This document shows, piece by piece, positions 11,130 to 22,670 of a stretch of DNA of 64,000 nt (within the stretch, counting starts at the first letter, position 1; the number at the start of each line of letters is the position of its first letter). A program made the translations under genes and the position numbers. Below the pieces are notes generated by a model, which saw only the letters and a program-made list of their open reading frames with translations, did not search any database and had not been told where the DNA came from. The stretch comes from Abelmoschus esculentus (taxonomy: Eukaryota; Streptophyta; Magnoliopsida; Malvales; Malvaceae): positions 10,416,001 through 10,480,000 of the forward strand of contig JAUCBN010000054.1 of NCBI GenBank assembly GCA_035048815.1, in the 5' to 3' direction.

Positions 11130-12201
11130 GCTTGAACCTAACAGAGTTATTTAGTTAGTTTTGATTCGGTTAAGTAATGCCAGCTTGGATGTATACTTGC
11201 CGGCTAGGATAAGTTGGTTTATTTTTATTTTATAAATAAACTTTAATTGAACGCTTGTAAACAGCAAGTTTCCAGTTAATAAAGTTTTCAGTTTCTTCTT
11301 TCAATTCTCCTATTTTCTTAAATCAAAATCCCTAAAATCGATTCTTCAAGAATCTATCATGGTATCGGAAGATGAAGAATTCGCTTCTAGCTCGATTGAT
11401 TCTAATTGTGTTTACAAGACTGATGACTCGGCCGATGATTTTTATATACATCCGAAAGAGAATCCATCTTTTGTTCTCACGTCTGCTCTTCTTGTTGGCA
11501 ACAATTATCATAGATGGACGCTTTCCATGAAGATGTCGTTAATTTTCAACAACAAATTTTGTTTTGTCAATGGTTTGATTGTTGATCCTGGTGAGGATGA
11601 TTAACGATATCAAGCGTGGGTCAAATGCAACAATGTGGTCTTGTGTTGGCTACAACGAGCAATTCATCCCGACATCGTTAAAATTATAATATGGATTGAT
11701 ACAGCTTATGATCTCTGAAAGGATTTGTTTGAACGATTTAGTCAGAAAGACTTCTATGGATTTGTTTGTCTTTCTGATTTCCAGCAAGACTTCTATGGAT
11801 TGCAGCAAGGTAATCTGATTGTTATCTCTTTTTATACACAATTGAAAACTCTGTGGTATGAAATTTGTAACTTGCGTCCCTTATTTTCTTGTTACTGTGT
11901 AGCTATTCAATACCAACAACAAGATTTTGCTTTGTGTTTTCTTAGGGGATTAAATGATATTTTTGTTGTCCGAAAATTCCAAATCTTGATGATGCATCAT
12001 TTTTCTGCAATAGACAATTTTTTCTCTTGTTATTCAACATGAGCATATGTTTAATCCTATTAGTGAACCTACTAGTATTCATTCGAGTTCTAATATTTTT
12101 ATGGTTGATAGGAATAACAAAAAAAATTAGGGATAATAGGATTTCTTCAGAAAAAAAAGTATTATAACAACAATAATAAAAGATCAGTATGTACTCATTG
12201 T
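11130..12201 (+). mobile_element. Copia retrotransposon, copy A: LTR end, primer site and broken gag
   Basis: The LTR tail (to 11359, ending ATCTATCA) is followed directly by TGGTATCGGAAG, a tRNA-iMet type primer site. The gag begins at 11359 with an ATG formed by the last LTR base and the first primer-site bases. The translation has the Copia gag start: FYIHP-ENPSFVLTSALL, GNNYHRWTLSM, then a NNKF-FVNGLI stretch. A TAA after 81 residues and later frameshifts break it. The zinc-knuckle start CTHCGLY (about 12190-12210) is where a 2.1-kb element interrupts it. Copies B (42081) and C (54440) share the same LTR tail and gag. Confidence 0.75.
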
Positions 12202-13173
12202 GGTCTCTATCAAGATTGCACCGATACAGATATGGGGACAGATACGAGGACGAGAATAGGGACGAAAAACGATAATATTCAAAATATAGGGTACGGGTAC
12301 GACAAATAAAAAATAAAATTATATATAATATAATAACATATATAATTATATATAATATATAATAACTAAAGAACTAATTAAAACAAAATATTAATATAAA
12401 ATTCATATAAAAATTTATAAACTATTGATAAAAAACACATATAATTAAATATGTAATAAATAATAATACTTCAAGGGACCCACAAATATTATAATATATT
12501 TTATTAACCTAAAAAATAATACCATTTAATATATTAAATTAAATTTTCCTCGGGGGCACTGTTCATCTTTTTCCTGGAAACTCCATCAACCAACGGCAAA
12601 ATTAGAACTTTTTCAGATTCAACAAACGACAAAAGTAGAACTTTTCCAGATTCAACAACACCTACGTCCCTACTTCTCCAACCCTTTTGGTTTCCAGATT
12701 TAACAACACATACATCCTTGCTTCTCCAAACTTTTTCTTTTTATTCCCTGGCTCTATTTTAATACAGAGCCGAGCTATCCTCAACCTCAAAGCTTTGGTC
12801 TACAATCAAATTTCCCTCTGGGAACGCATGTGATAGTCATTTTTTGTCCCCGAAACGTCCCCAAGTAAGTACCGAACGTCCCCGAGTTCATTCAGTCGTA
12901 CACCGCCACCGTGGCACGTCCCCGATACGTACCTTAGCCATCCCGCCACCGTGGCACGTCCCCGATATGTACGTCCCCGATACGTACATTTTTTGCTTCT
13001 AAGGATGCATCAAAGTCCTGGCAAACCTTCCACAATTGTTGTTTAGCAACATCAATTTCGGTAATTACACTTCTATAGCCTTGATAAAAATAGAATCCTT
13101 GAAGCAAAGGTTAAGAATCAAGTTAGAATCTTACATCTTGTTTTTTTTGTTGATTGGTGATTAAATTTCTTCA

Positions 13174-13856
13174 AAAGAAAAAATTGCTGTCTTCAAACAA
13201 ACAAAAGAAAGCAGCCAAATGAATCTCGAAGTTGTAAAACTTAAGAGGATGTTTTGGTTTGCTGCAATTGTCATCCCTGTCTATAGGATTCACCGGATGC
13301 TTGAAGTCAACAGGTGTCACACGGGAATCATCATATCCAAAAGCTACATCAGGGAAAAATTGTTTAGAAACATCAACGACCATTTTGTCAATTTCACAGA
13401 TGTCAATCTGTTCAACAGAAGAATAATGAGAAACTTCCCAGAGAACTCCACCATTACCACCTCCAATAACCAAAACCTTCTCAAGATTTGGAATGGAGCA
13501 AAGTGGAAGGTGAATGATCATTTCTTGATAAGCACATTTATCTCTCTTTGTGAGCGGAATCACACCATCCAAAACAAGAACCTTTCCATATGTTGATGAC
13601 TGAAAGACCATAACATTCGGTAGCTAAACTTTCCTTGAAATAAGATCTTTTCAACCTTTAAGGAATGTGCCTCTCCAGGCCATATTGGGTTGATCTCAGA
13701 GAACCACCCAGGGATAACAGAGAAAATCTCATTAGCTTTATCGGTATCGTCTTCCATATCCATGGCAACAGAAGAGACACCGTTTTCTTCTTCTTCTCTG
13801 GGCCGCTTAACAGGTAAATCTGCGCAACTTACAGTAGCACCACTCTCTTCTTCCAT
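13174..13856 (-). pseudogene. SPDS: Spermidine synthase pseudogene (intronless, frameshifted, internally deleted)
   Basis: Spermidine synthase moves an aminopropyl group from decarboxylated S-adenosylmethionine to putrescine. From ATG 13856 the N-terminus reads MEEESGATVSCADLPVKR, then VIPGWFSEINPIWPGEAHSL and KVEKILFQGK. A frameshift near 13620 follows, and the next frame gives VFQSSTYGKVLVLDGVIPLT, CAYQEMI-HLPLCSIPN and VLVIGGGNGG. Normal enzymes have GGGDGG at the cofactor loop, so D to N is a further lesion. The protein then jumps from SRVT to PVDFKHPVNPID near 13310, losing about 100 residues that include the catalytic region. These parts lie on several exons in plant SPDS genes but are fused here, so this is a cDNA-type copy. 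It is not expected to be active. An ATG-led extension upstream to 13982 (MPNPPKPADL) is probably former 5' leader. Confidence 0.85.
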
Positions 13857-14139
13857 TGAGACACCTAATCGAGAGAACGAAAATATATTTGGGTTCGCTA
13901 CGACTGATTGATTACTGAACGAGAACAAGAACAAGAACACGGACTGACCAACAAGATCGGCAGGTTTAGGAGGATTCGGCATGGTTAGAACTTGTAGGGA
14001 AAGGAGAAATGGAGAAAGGAGAGATTAAGCAACTGATCTATGGCAAACAAACAATAGAAGAACTGAAGAAAACGCAATGGCAAATTTCAGAATCTGAAAT
14101 AGAAAAACTCAGAATGAAACGGAAAACTAACCAGGATCT

Positions 14140-14285
14140 ATGGCGATTGATACCATGTTAAACTAATCAAGAAAGCTATATTAACAAAAACTTTGATGCT
14201 TATATTTCATGATCTTTGGATACAATACTACCTCTCTTTATATAGGGAAGGAGGAACCCTTTAACAAACTAACCGAAATAACAAC
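14140..14285 (-). repeat. Short Copia-type LTR with primer-binding site, minus orientation
   Basis: On the minus strand the piece runs from TGTTATTTCGGTTAG through a CCCTATATAAAGAGAGG promoter box to TTAGTTTAACA, then TGGTATCAATCGCC, a tRNA-iMet-like primer site. At about 133 bp it is as short as TRIM LTRs. The spermidine synthase copy starts about 150-280 bp downstream on the same strand. I found no second LTR on the other side. Confidence 0.5.
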
Positions 14286-14357
14286 TTATCTATACTTCTA
14301 TTATCGGGTACTTGAAACGGGGTTCCTTTGGGGTCCCCGTGCTTCATAGGTCTCTAT

Positions 14358-15152
14358 GATCATAGTATTAATAAATGTTATAGGAAGCATGGGTTTCCTT
14401 TTCCGTCCCCATGCTTCATAGATCTCTATGATCATAGTATTCAAGAGACTGTTCCAGAATCTGTGCAATCTGTTTCTCTTACCAAACAATAATATGATAG
14501 TCTTTTGAGTCTGCTTCAAGAGAGGAATGGTTCTGAAAATATTAACACATCCAAAGATAACATGCTCACTTCAGCTTTTGATTGCTTATCTTCCGCATCA
14601 GGAGCTACTGATCATGTAGTTGTTTCATTAGATTCTTTTTTACATTTTAAAAGAATAAATAACAAATATATAAATTAAATTACCTAATGTTAATATGGTA
14701 TAAGTTCTTCATGTTGGTACTGTTCAACTAAATTCTTAAAACTTTACAATGTTCTTCACATACCTTTATTTCATTTTAATAATATATATGTTTCACAACT
14801 TGTTAATAGTAATATTTCTTGATTATTTACTTCTAGTTTATGTTATTTACAGGATTTCAAGACTAAGAGAATGATTGGTTTAGCTAAAAACATCGATCGT
14901 TTATACTTATTACAAGTTCAAGTTTCTTATGTAACTTCTCCTACTATTGTTTGTAGTATTTCTTCTACTAATCTTTGACATCTTAGATTAGGACATCCAC
15001 CTAAACAAAGAATGAATTATTTTGCTTTTATAGATTTTACTCTTCCTTTAGAATCATGTTCTACTTGTGATTTTTATCATTTGGCTAAATAGAAAAGATT
15101 ACCTTTTCCAATTAGTATGTTTGTTTCAAATTTTTTGCTTGATAATACATGT
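14358..15152 (+). mobile_element. Copia copy A, continuation: knuckle end, protease and GAG-pre-integrase region
   Basis: After the insertion the Copia frame resumes with INKCYRKHGFP. Later it shows SSASGATDHV (protease-like region with a D/S(G)A-type motif), LCYLQDFKTKRMIG and HLRLGHPPKQRMN with C-TCDFYHLAK, the GAG-pre-integrase region. Stops and frameshifts are frequent. At 14405-14439 a second copy of the phrase CTTCATAGATCTCTATGATC follows the one at 14342, a local duplication near the insertion edge. The piece stops at 15152 where an Athila LTR begins. Confidence 0.7.
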
Positions 15153-16444
15153 TGATAAGTGCTCAAAATAGCTAATATTGTAAGCTTAATTACTCCTTAG
15201 TTCGATGAATTATGTTATTATCTTGTTGTTTTTTGTGTGTTTTTGTTCAGGACTCTAAATCTGAAAAATGCACATAAATAGTTGATTTTCTATTTTTTTT
15301 ATTTTCTGGATCGAGTATGGATTGGTGGGCATGAAAATCTAATGTGACACTCGGTTAGCAGCTTCTAGAAGATGATGTCAGTAAGCGCGTGATAGCTTAT
15401 CAGAGTTCCAGATAGCTTATCATCCGCAATTTGAATTTTAAATTTGGATTTATCTTTTTGTATTTGAATTTAAATATTTTTACATTTATCTAGGATTTAT
15501 CTCTTTATTTTAGGGTTTGTAAAAGGCTGTAAATACCTACTTGGGTAAGCCAAAAACTTATCATCTTTTAATTTCAAAATCCTTGGGTTTCTTTAATCTC
15601 TTGTTTAAAGTATTCTTTATTTATTTTTCTTGTTTTTATTTTTACTTTATTTTATTTTTATGTCGAGCATAATCCTTTTCATAATTATGCTTGGCTAAGT
15701 TTTTATAGCCAATGGCTTAAGAAATGACTCGATCCAAACATAAGGATTGAAAAGCGTATCAACAACTTCGTTTTTTACTTCTTTTTAGTTTTCTTTGAAC
15801 TTATTTATAAAATCATATTGATTTCAAAACTAAAGATTGACTTTGGTCAAGACGTTGCTTTGATCATTTGTGTGGGGGGAAAGATCGACTATTGAAGTAA
15901 ATCCGACTTCCTAAGAACACACTTAGCAAATTGATTGCTAAGAGAAAACTAAGATTGGATCAGTTATTATTGCAATAACATAATCTAAGTCGGTTTTTAA
16001 TGTTTTAAATATTTTTATCTACAAACATAGTGTTGGTGGATTAATCTATGAAACCAATATCAAAGATAGAAGTTGGGTATTCGGTTTGAAAGTTTTGCTT
16101 CAAGGATTGAAACTTGAAATCTAAGTGCCGACGTAAAATCCCGAAGTGAAAATCTTCTTCCGATGATCTATTAAAGTCGAGTAAAAGTGAGAGCCTAAGG
16201 GTAGTTTTTATTTTATTAAATCATTTTATTTATTTACTCTCTTCAATTACTTAGATTTATTTTGTTCAACAAACCTTTTTACTTAAATCATCATTCAACA
16301 TTCTTGGATCACCAATCAAAAAAGCATAATTAGGAATTTTCTAGTCCCTGTGAGATCGACCCTTACTTCTCCTTTACTATATTTAATTTTCTATTTATTA
16401 TTTGAGAATAAGGAATTTATTTTGACACTATGCGACGCGTGTCA
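15153..16444 (+). repeat. Athila-type 5' LTR
   Basis: Starts TGATAAGTGCTCAAAATAGC and ends ...GACGCGTGTCA. Near the 3' end is GTCCCTGTGAGATCGACCCT (16347-16366), a phrase common in LTRs of this group. It is followed by AATTGGCGTATTTGCCGAAG, a decayed form of the TGGCGCCGTTGCCGGGG primer site. The element entered the Copia pol region. No right LTR is found. Confidence 0.65.
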
Positions 16445-16539
16445 AATTGGCGTATTTGCCGAAGACTACGGAAAAGTTACAGAATTGTTTTGTTTGATTT
16501 ATGACCAGGAAAAAGTCGGGAGAACAATGAGATTACATC

Positions 16540-19500
16540 CCAGAAATTGAAGCATACGCTCGAAGACTGTACGCCCAAACACTTCGGGAAAAACGTAGAC
16601 TACGACAACAACAATTAGAACATGATCTAGAATTTGCATCCGAAGTAGAATCACATTTTGATCAAATAACTGAAGAGTCAATTCTGATGGACGATCAAAC
16701 TAACCGACAATTTACTACGGCTCCTGATGGTAACCAACCGATGTGCATAACGTTTCCAAATAGAAAGATGCCATTCGCTCTTAAAACAGGCCTAATACAC
16801 CTATTGCCAACCTACCATGGTTTGCCGAGCGAAAATCCTCATAAACATATTAAGGAATTTCACATGGTTTGTTTAAGTACAAAACCACAAGGAGTTTCTG
16901 AAGACCAAATTAAACTTCGCGCCTTTCCTTTTTCTTTAGCTGATATAGCAGAAGACTGGTTATTTGATTTACCTTCTAATTCTGTTACAACCTGGAATGA
17001 TATGACTTGTCTTCTTCTTGACAGGTTTTTCCCATCAACTAAGGCGAAGTACCCTGAGTATCCGACAAAAGGATACCAAAACCTTATATGATTACTAGTA
17101 GAGATTTAAAAAAGCTATGTGTGAATTGTCCATAACATGGCTTGTCCGAACAAACACTCCTCCAATATTTTTATGAAGTTGTAATGCCGATGGATATGAA
17201 GGTAATTGATGTGGCAAGTGGAGGAACACTTGTCAAAATGAATCCAAATGCGGTTAGAACGTTAACATCTACCATGGCCGCCAACTCGCAGTGATTTCAC
17301 TTTGCAAGTGAACCATCTCGACTGGTTCACGAGGTAAATACAGTTTTATTAGAAAGTAAAATTGATAAGTTAGCTGACATTGTTCAAACCCTTGTTACAG
17401 ATAAAAAAAACGCAGCCAGACTTTATGGGATATGTACAAATCCAGAGAATCCGACAAATTGTTTTCCGATCATCCAAGAAGATGATAAAGCCCAAGTTAA
17501 TGCCTTAGGAAATTTCCCTAGACCTCCCTAGAGACCTTATAACCCCAACACCAATACATATAATCCCGGTTGGAGGTACCATCCAAACCTAAGATATGGG
17601 ATAAACTTTAGACAGAACCAACCCTATCAGTAAGGGCAACAAAACCAACAATCGAAATCGTCATTGGAGTATATTATTGAAAGATTAGTGATTTCCCAAG
17701 AGAAGTTCCAAAACCAAACTGAGGCCCACTTTCAGGAAATAGATAAGCAAATTTATCAATTAGCTCAAATCGTAGGAAGACTAGAATCACAAGGAAAACT
17801 TCCTTCCCAAACCGAGCTAAACCCAAGGGAAAATGTTAGTGCTATCACCCTTAGAAGTGGGATAGTTATTAATCCTGAAGTTCCAAAGGAAACCGCTAAA
17901 TAGCCTGAAAAAGGACAAGGAAACACCAACTTCCAAATCTCAAGGTACAACTTCTTCTCCTTCGCCAATATCCCCTACCATTCCATAATAAATTGTACCA
18001 TTATTTCCGTCAAGATTGACGAAACGTTACATAAGAGTTGAGAAAAAAGAAATTATAGAGGTCTTTCGAAAAGTGCAAGTTAATATATCCCTTTTGGAAG
18101 CAATTCGACAAGTACCAAAGTATGCTCGATTTGAAAGGAATTATGCACAACAAAAAGGAAACTAACTGGCCATGAGAAAGTGAATTTGGGAGAAAATGTT
18201 TCCGCAATTTTTCAGTGAAAGCTTCCGCCAAAAATGAAAGATCAAAGTTTGTTCGTTATACCCTGTAAAATTAGGAATGTTTTAATTAATCGTACAATGT
18301 GCGATTTAGGAGCTTCAATTAATGTTATGCCTCTTTCCGTTTATAAAACAATTACTAATGAGCCTTTGAATGAAACAAGAGTGACTATACAGTTGGCAAA
18401 TCGTTCTATCATCTATCCAGAAGGGGTGCTCGAAAATGTTTTAGTGAAAGTTGATGTTCTTAATTTTTCTTGTCGATTTCTTTCATCGACATAGAAAGCG
18501 ATAGAACAAACACTTGTTCTAAATTTTTTTCGGATAACCATTCCTAAGCACAGCACATACAAAGATTGATGTAAGAAGCGGTATTTTAACAATATCCACT
18601 TATTGATACATTTATAGAAACTATTTTTTTTTCAATTTTTACAAGGATCAAGAAATTCACTACGAAGAAGATGAAAGGGAGTTTGAAAATATTTTCTTTA
18701 TCAATTCCAACTTATCTCTAACTCCTTCTATATCTAAACTTTTACCTTCGATTTTGTAGGCCTCTGAAGTTGAACTTAAGGAATTACCGGATCGCCTAAT
18801 ATATGCGTTTTTAGGAAAAGATAATTCTTTACCAGTAATTATCTCAAGTAAACTTTCAAGAGAGGAGGAAAATAGTTTGGTAAGTGTATTGTGCGAACAC
18901 AAGCAAGCTATTGGATGGACCATCGCAGACATCAAAGGACTTAGTCCTTAGACTTGTATGCATAAGATAAAAATCGAGGAAGGAGCGAAATCGTCTCTAG
19001 AAGGACAACATCGATTAAACCCACCAATGATGGAAGTTTTGAAAAAGAAGATACAAAAACTTCTTGATATCGACATCATCTATCCGATATTAGACAGTAA
19101 TTGGACAAGTCTGGTCCATGTGGTTCCAAAGAAAACCGGAGTAACAGTAATAAAGAATTCAGAAGGTGAGTTGGTTCCGACACGTGTTCAAAATGGATGG
19201 CGCGTGTGCATTGATTACAGGAAGTTGAATTCATTAACCAGAAAAGATCATTTTCCACTTCCATTTATAGATCAAATGATAGTGTTTAGCCAAAAAATCT
19301 CACTATTGTTGTCTTGACAGTTTTTCAGGTTTCTTTCAAATACCTATAGCTCTTGAAGATCAAGAAAAGACTACCTTTACTTGTTCATTCGGTACATTTG
19401 CCTATGGACAAATGTTGTTTGGACTATGTAACGCCCCAACTACATTCTAGAGATGTATGGTAAGCATATTTTCCTACTACGTCGAAAAAGGAATCGAGGT

Positions 19501-20370
19501 ATTTATGGATGACTTCACAGTTTCTGGTAATTCTTTTGATGAATTTTTATCCAATTGAAAAAGGTTTTAAAACGATGTGTTGATTTTAATCTTGTGTTAA
19601 ATTATGAAAAATGTCATTTCATGGTTGATAAAGGGTTAGTATTAGGACATATTGTTTCATCTGATGGGATTGTTGTAGACAAAGCTAAAATCGATATTAT
19701 TCGATCACTTACTTACCCCAAAACTTGAAAGATGTTCGTTCTTTTTTAGGCCATGCAAGATTCTATCATAGGTTCATCAAAAATTTCTCAAAAGTGGCGC
19801 AAACATTGTGAAATTTATTGTAGAAAGATCAAATGTTTGATTTTGATCAAAGATGCATGGATGCTTTCGATGAACTAAAGGAGAAGCTTGTATCAGCCCC
19901 AATCGTTCAACCGCCAAATTAGAAGTACCCATTTGAACTTATGTGTGACGCATAAGACATGAGCGTAGGAGCCATACTTGGACAAAAGATCGGAAAAGAA
20001 CCTCATGTTATAGCCTATGAGTCCAGAACACTAGATGTTGCTCAACGAAATTATTCGACTACTGAAAATGAGCTTTTTGCTATTATTTTTGATTTAGAAA
20101 AATTTCGTTCATATCTTTTAGGCACTAATATTGTGGTTTATTCTGATCATGCAGCACTGAAGTACCTGTTAAATAAAAGAGTCGAAACCTCGCTTGATCT
20201 TGTGGATTTTACTCTTACAAGAGTTTAATATTCAAATCAAAGATGAGAAGGGATGTGAAAATTTAGTTGCGGATCACTTAATTCAACTCCCCGTTCCTCA
20301 ATGTGATGAACCGATCGAAGAAAATTTCCCCGAGGAACATTTATTTCTTGCACAAACAATGTTGTCATGA
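16540..20370 (+). mobile_element. Athila-like Ty3/gypsy internal region, degenerate, integrase missing
   Basis: Domains in order, broken by stops and shifts. Gag is at 16687-17091 (NPHKHIKEFHMVC, LRAFPFSLADIAEDWL) and continues to 17900 with HGLSEQTLLQYFYE and ITLRSG. The protease has CDLGASINVMPLSVYK at about 18300. Reverse transcriptase spans 18958-19700 (GWRVCIDYRKLNSLTRKDHF, then the catalytic FMDD at 19502-19513, still intact). RNase H is at 19959-20228 (ENELFAIIFDLEKFRSYL, VYSDHAALKYLL). The sequence ends near EEHLFLAQTML at 20370, before any integrase. An ATT microsatellite and AT-rich DNA follow, so the 3' third and right LTR are lost. Confidence 0.8.
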
Positions 20371-20423
20371 TATGCGAACATGGTTAATTATTTTGGAGGG
20401 AATTTATATATATAGTAAATTTT

Positions 20424-20424
<1 letters not shown>

Positions 20425-20492
<68 letters not shown>
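20425..20492. repeat. (ATT)n microsatellite, about 22 units
   Basis: An uninterrupted run of ATT units directly after the truncated end of the Athila remnant. The lysine-free, poly-isoleucine ORF through it (20303-20524) is an artefact of the repeat. Confidence 0.95.
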
Positions 20493-20493
<1 letters not shown>

Positions 20494-21952
20494 AACATAT
20501 AATCAAATAATATATTTTAATTAAATATAATCAATTAAAAATATAAAAAGGGAGATTAGATTTAGATATTCATTTGACACCAATCTAGGCAGGGTAAAAA
20601 ATTCTGCATATTTTTATATAGGTCGTGCCTAAAAAATCGAATCTCGCGTCATCTACACCTTATTGTACAATTATTCAATTTGGTTATAATCACTCAAAAA
20701 TTAATTTTTAAATTTTATTTTTTATTCAATTTGTTCCTTGTTTAATTAAAATCATATTATATATTTTAAAATTATTTAAATTTGATCATAGAGATTTAGT
20801 TTAGTGATTGGAGAATTGGTCTTTAATAACAAGTTTATTGGTTTGTGCTTCAGGGATTAGTGTTGGGCTTAAAGAATTAAGAATATACATACATTAATTC
20901 ATAAACGAATTAAATATATATATTAGTATATATTTAAGTATATATAATATATTACATATAATACATAAAGTATAATATATATAAATATATTATATATGTA
21001 TTAAACTATATTATATACGAAATATATTATATACATATATTAATATATACATTTAGTATATATACATATATATATAAGTAATAAGTACATATATTAATGT
21101 ATATATATACATATATACTTATATATAAATATAAATATATACATATATTAATGTATACTATATAGTATATAAGTAAACATATACTTACATACATATTATA
21201 TATTTATATATATATAGTATTATACATTCCATATTAACATATATAGTATACATTTTATATTTTTATATATAGTATCATTTCATACATAGTATAAATTCTA
21301 TATATAGAATATATTCCATATATAATATAAATTACATATATAAACTATATTTCATATATAAAATATATTCCATATTTCCATTTTTAAAATATATTCAACT
21401 ATATTGTACATGTATAAATCATAATGTATTAAAGTATATTAAAATTAAATTTTTTACTGAATTTAACTATTATTAATTTATAATTTTGAAATTTAGTCCT
21501 TACAACTTTATTTTTATTTCAAATTGATTACTATTTATTTTTCTAATTTAGTTTAGTGTTTTTAATAAGATGAAATTTTATTTTATTAATGTTTATCTTT
21601 TTAATTTAAAACTTTATTCTTTATAGTCTAATGTTTATTCTTTATTAATTTTTAATTTTGTAATTTAGCCTAGTTTTTAAGATATGAATCATTTGATGAT
21701 ATTTTTGTTTAGTCTAGTACGTAATATTTATTAGTTCAAAATGAATGATCAACCATTCAACCCAAAGTCTAATGATTATTTACTTAATTACTTATTTATA
21801 CTAAACTTAAACTTAATAATTTTAATTAATATGAATTTCAAACCCGAATTAATTCGACATGAAATAAAATTGACTTGAAATATACCCGACCTAAAATGAA
21901 CCCGCACCCGAATCGTGTCAAAACATCAAATCAACCTGAAATGACATTTTCC
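20493..21952. other. Very AT-rich gene-free stretch
   Basis: From about 20900 to 21420 the sequence is mostly TATATA/ATATAC/TATTA words with no fixed period, resembling decayed (TA)n. From 21840 to 21945 CCGA-rich words (ACCCGACC, CCCGCACCCGAATC) resemble the ends of hAT-type MITEs. No gene is seen. Confidence 0.7.
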
Positions 21953-22202
21953 ATTGAAATGTGCAGTGAAACAAGGTATTCCTCAAAATGCTCAAGCGAA
22001 AGTCGAATTCGTAATAGTTGCTGTAAGCAACATGATGGATGCCGAGGTCGTCGTCCTTCGAATTACAATTGACGATGAGATCCATCCTAGAAGTCAGGTC
22101 ATTATCAATCAATATCTACTACTTGTGTGGCACGATGATGATTCCGCTCACGGCCGAAACATATAATAAAACGAGCAACAAGATAGTGGACAAAGGATTC
22201 AT
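21953..22202 (-). pseudogene. SPH pseudogene, copy 3
   Basis: From ATG 22202 the first 27 residues give a normal start and signal peptide (MNPLSTILLLVLLYVSAVSG). Two adjacent in-frame TAG codons follow (about 22116-22121). The frame then continues with DNDLTSRMDLIV, CNSKDDDLG and NTLFHCTFQW and stops matching at 21953, where unrelated DNA begins. The HC of HCKS is changed to NC, and the C-terminal third with four of the six cysteines is missing. On its upstream side the usual GCAAAC leader and promoter are replaced, three bases before the ATG, by an aquaporin fragment. It cannot make an SPH protein. Confidence 0.9.
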
Positions 22203-22205
22203 GTT

Positions 22206-22670
22206 TCAGGGGTGTCCGCTTCCTGGCCCTGGCCGCCGGTGGAGTTGCCGGAGTCAAAGCTGCTATAGAGTTCATCCCGGTACAATACAACCAAAACCTG
22301 ACCGGGCCTTTCCTGAAAGTTGATTTACACATCGGCGCCGTCACTAAAGGAGTGTTCACATTCGTGCGAAGCTTTACTTTTTTGATGATTATATTCAAGG
22401 GTCGGAGGAACAATCTAGTAAAGCAGTGGCTGGAACGGTAATGACGACGATTTTGGTGATAACGGGATCCAAATTCAAGGGAGCTCCAATGAATAGGCAA
22501 GCGCTTTTGGGTGGGCTTATGTGAAAAAACGTCATAATTCATGGGAATTGTATGATGTTTATTGGATTGGGGCTTTGATTGGTGCTGCTATGTTTATGGG
22601 TGCTTGGGTTTTCAGATTCCCGGTGTTTCTACCGTCGTCGCCGCAACCATCCAAGCAGAAAAAAGCCTGA
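22206..22670 (+). pseudogene. SIP1: SIP1-type aquaporin pseudogene (5'-truncated)
   Basis: Small basic intrinsic proteins are ER-located aquaporins of plants. The translation GVRFLALAAGGVAG, AAIEFIPVQYNQNLTGPFLK, VDLHIGAVTKGVFTFVRSF and LMIIFKGRR matches the middle of SIP1. After frameshifts near 22420 and 22500 it continues ITGSKFKGAPMN, FGWAYVKKRHNSWELYDVYW and ends in the basic tail PSKQKKA with stop TGA at 22668-22670. The second NPA box, expected as MNPA before FGWAY, reads MNRQA, so the pore motif is lost. The N-terminal part with the first NPA-like box is absent. It starts abruptly at the SPH copy 3 start codon, in head-to-head orientation. About 100 bp beyond the stop may be its 3' leader. 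Confidence 0.8.

Larger units (their letters stand above)
12211..14348. mobile_element. Pack-MULE-like insertion carrying a spermidine synthase fragment
   Basis: The insert is flanked by a perfect 9-bp duplication GGTCTCTAT (12202-12210 and 14349-14357). Removing the insert restores the Copia knuckle reading CTHCGLYDHSINKCYRKHG. A 9-bp duplication is typical of Mutator-like elements. The ends are rich in GGGGAC words: CACCGATACAGATATGGGGA at the left, and inverted at the right TATGAAGCACGGGGACCCC, with further GTCCCCGATACGTAC words at 12845-12990. No transposase is seen. Inside, on the minus strand, lie a broken spermidine synthase copy and a short LTR-like piece with a primer-site motif. Copy B of the segment has the same left junction at 43159-43168, so the insertion predates that duplication. 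The terminal inverted repeat is weak, so the superfamily call rests mainly on duplication length. Confidence 0.6.

Noticed and set aside
13219..13596. 125-residue plus-strand ORF
   Set aside because: It is the antisense shadow of the spermidine synthase pseudogene.
20303..20524. 73-residue ORF with a poly-isoleucine run
   Set aside because: It is translation of the ATT microsatellite.
22105..22542. 145-residue minus-strand ORF
   Set aside because: It runs antisense through the aquaporin fragment and into the SPH start; the plus-strand aquaporin reading explains the sequence.
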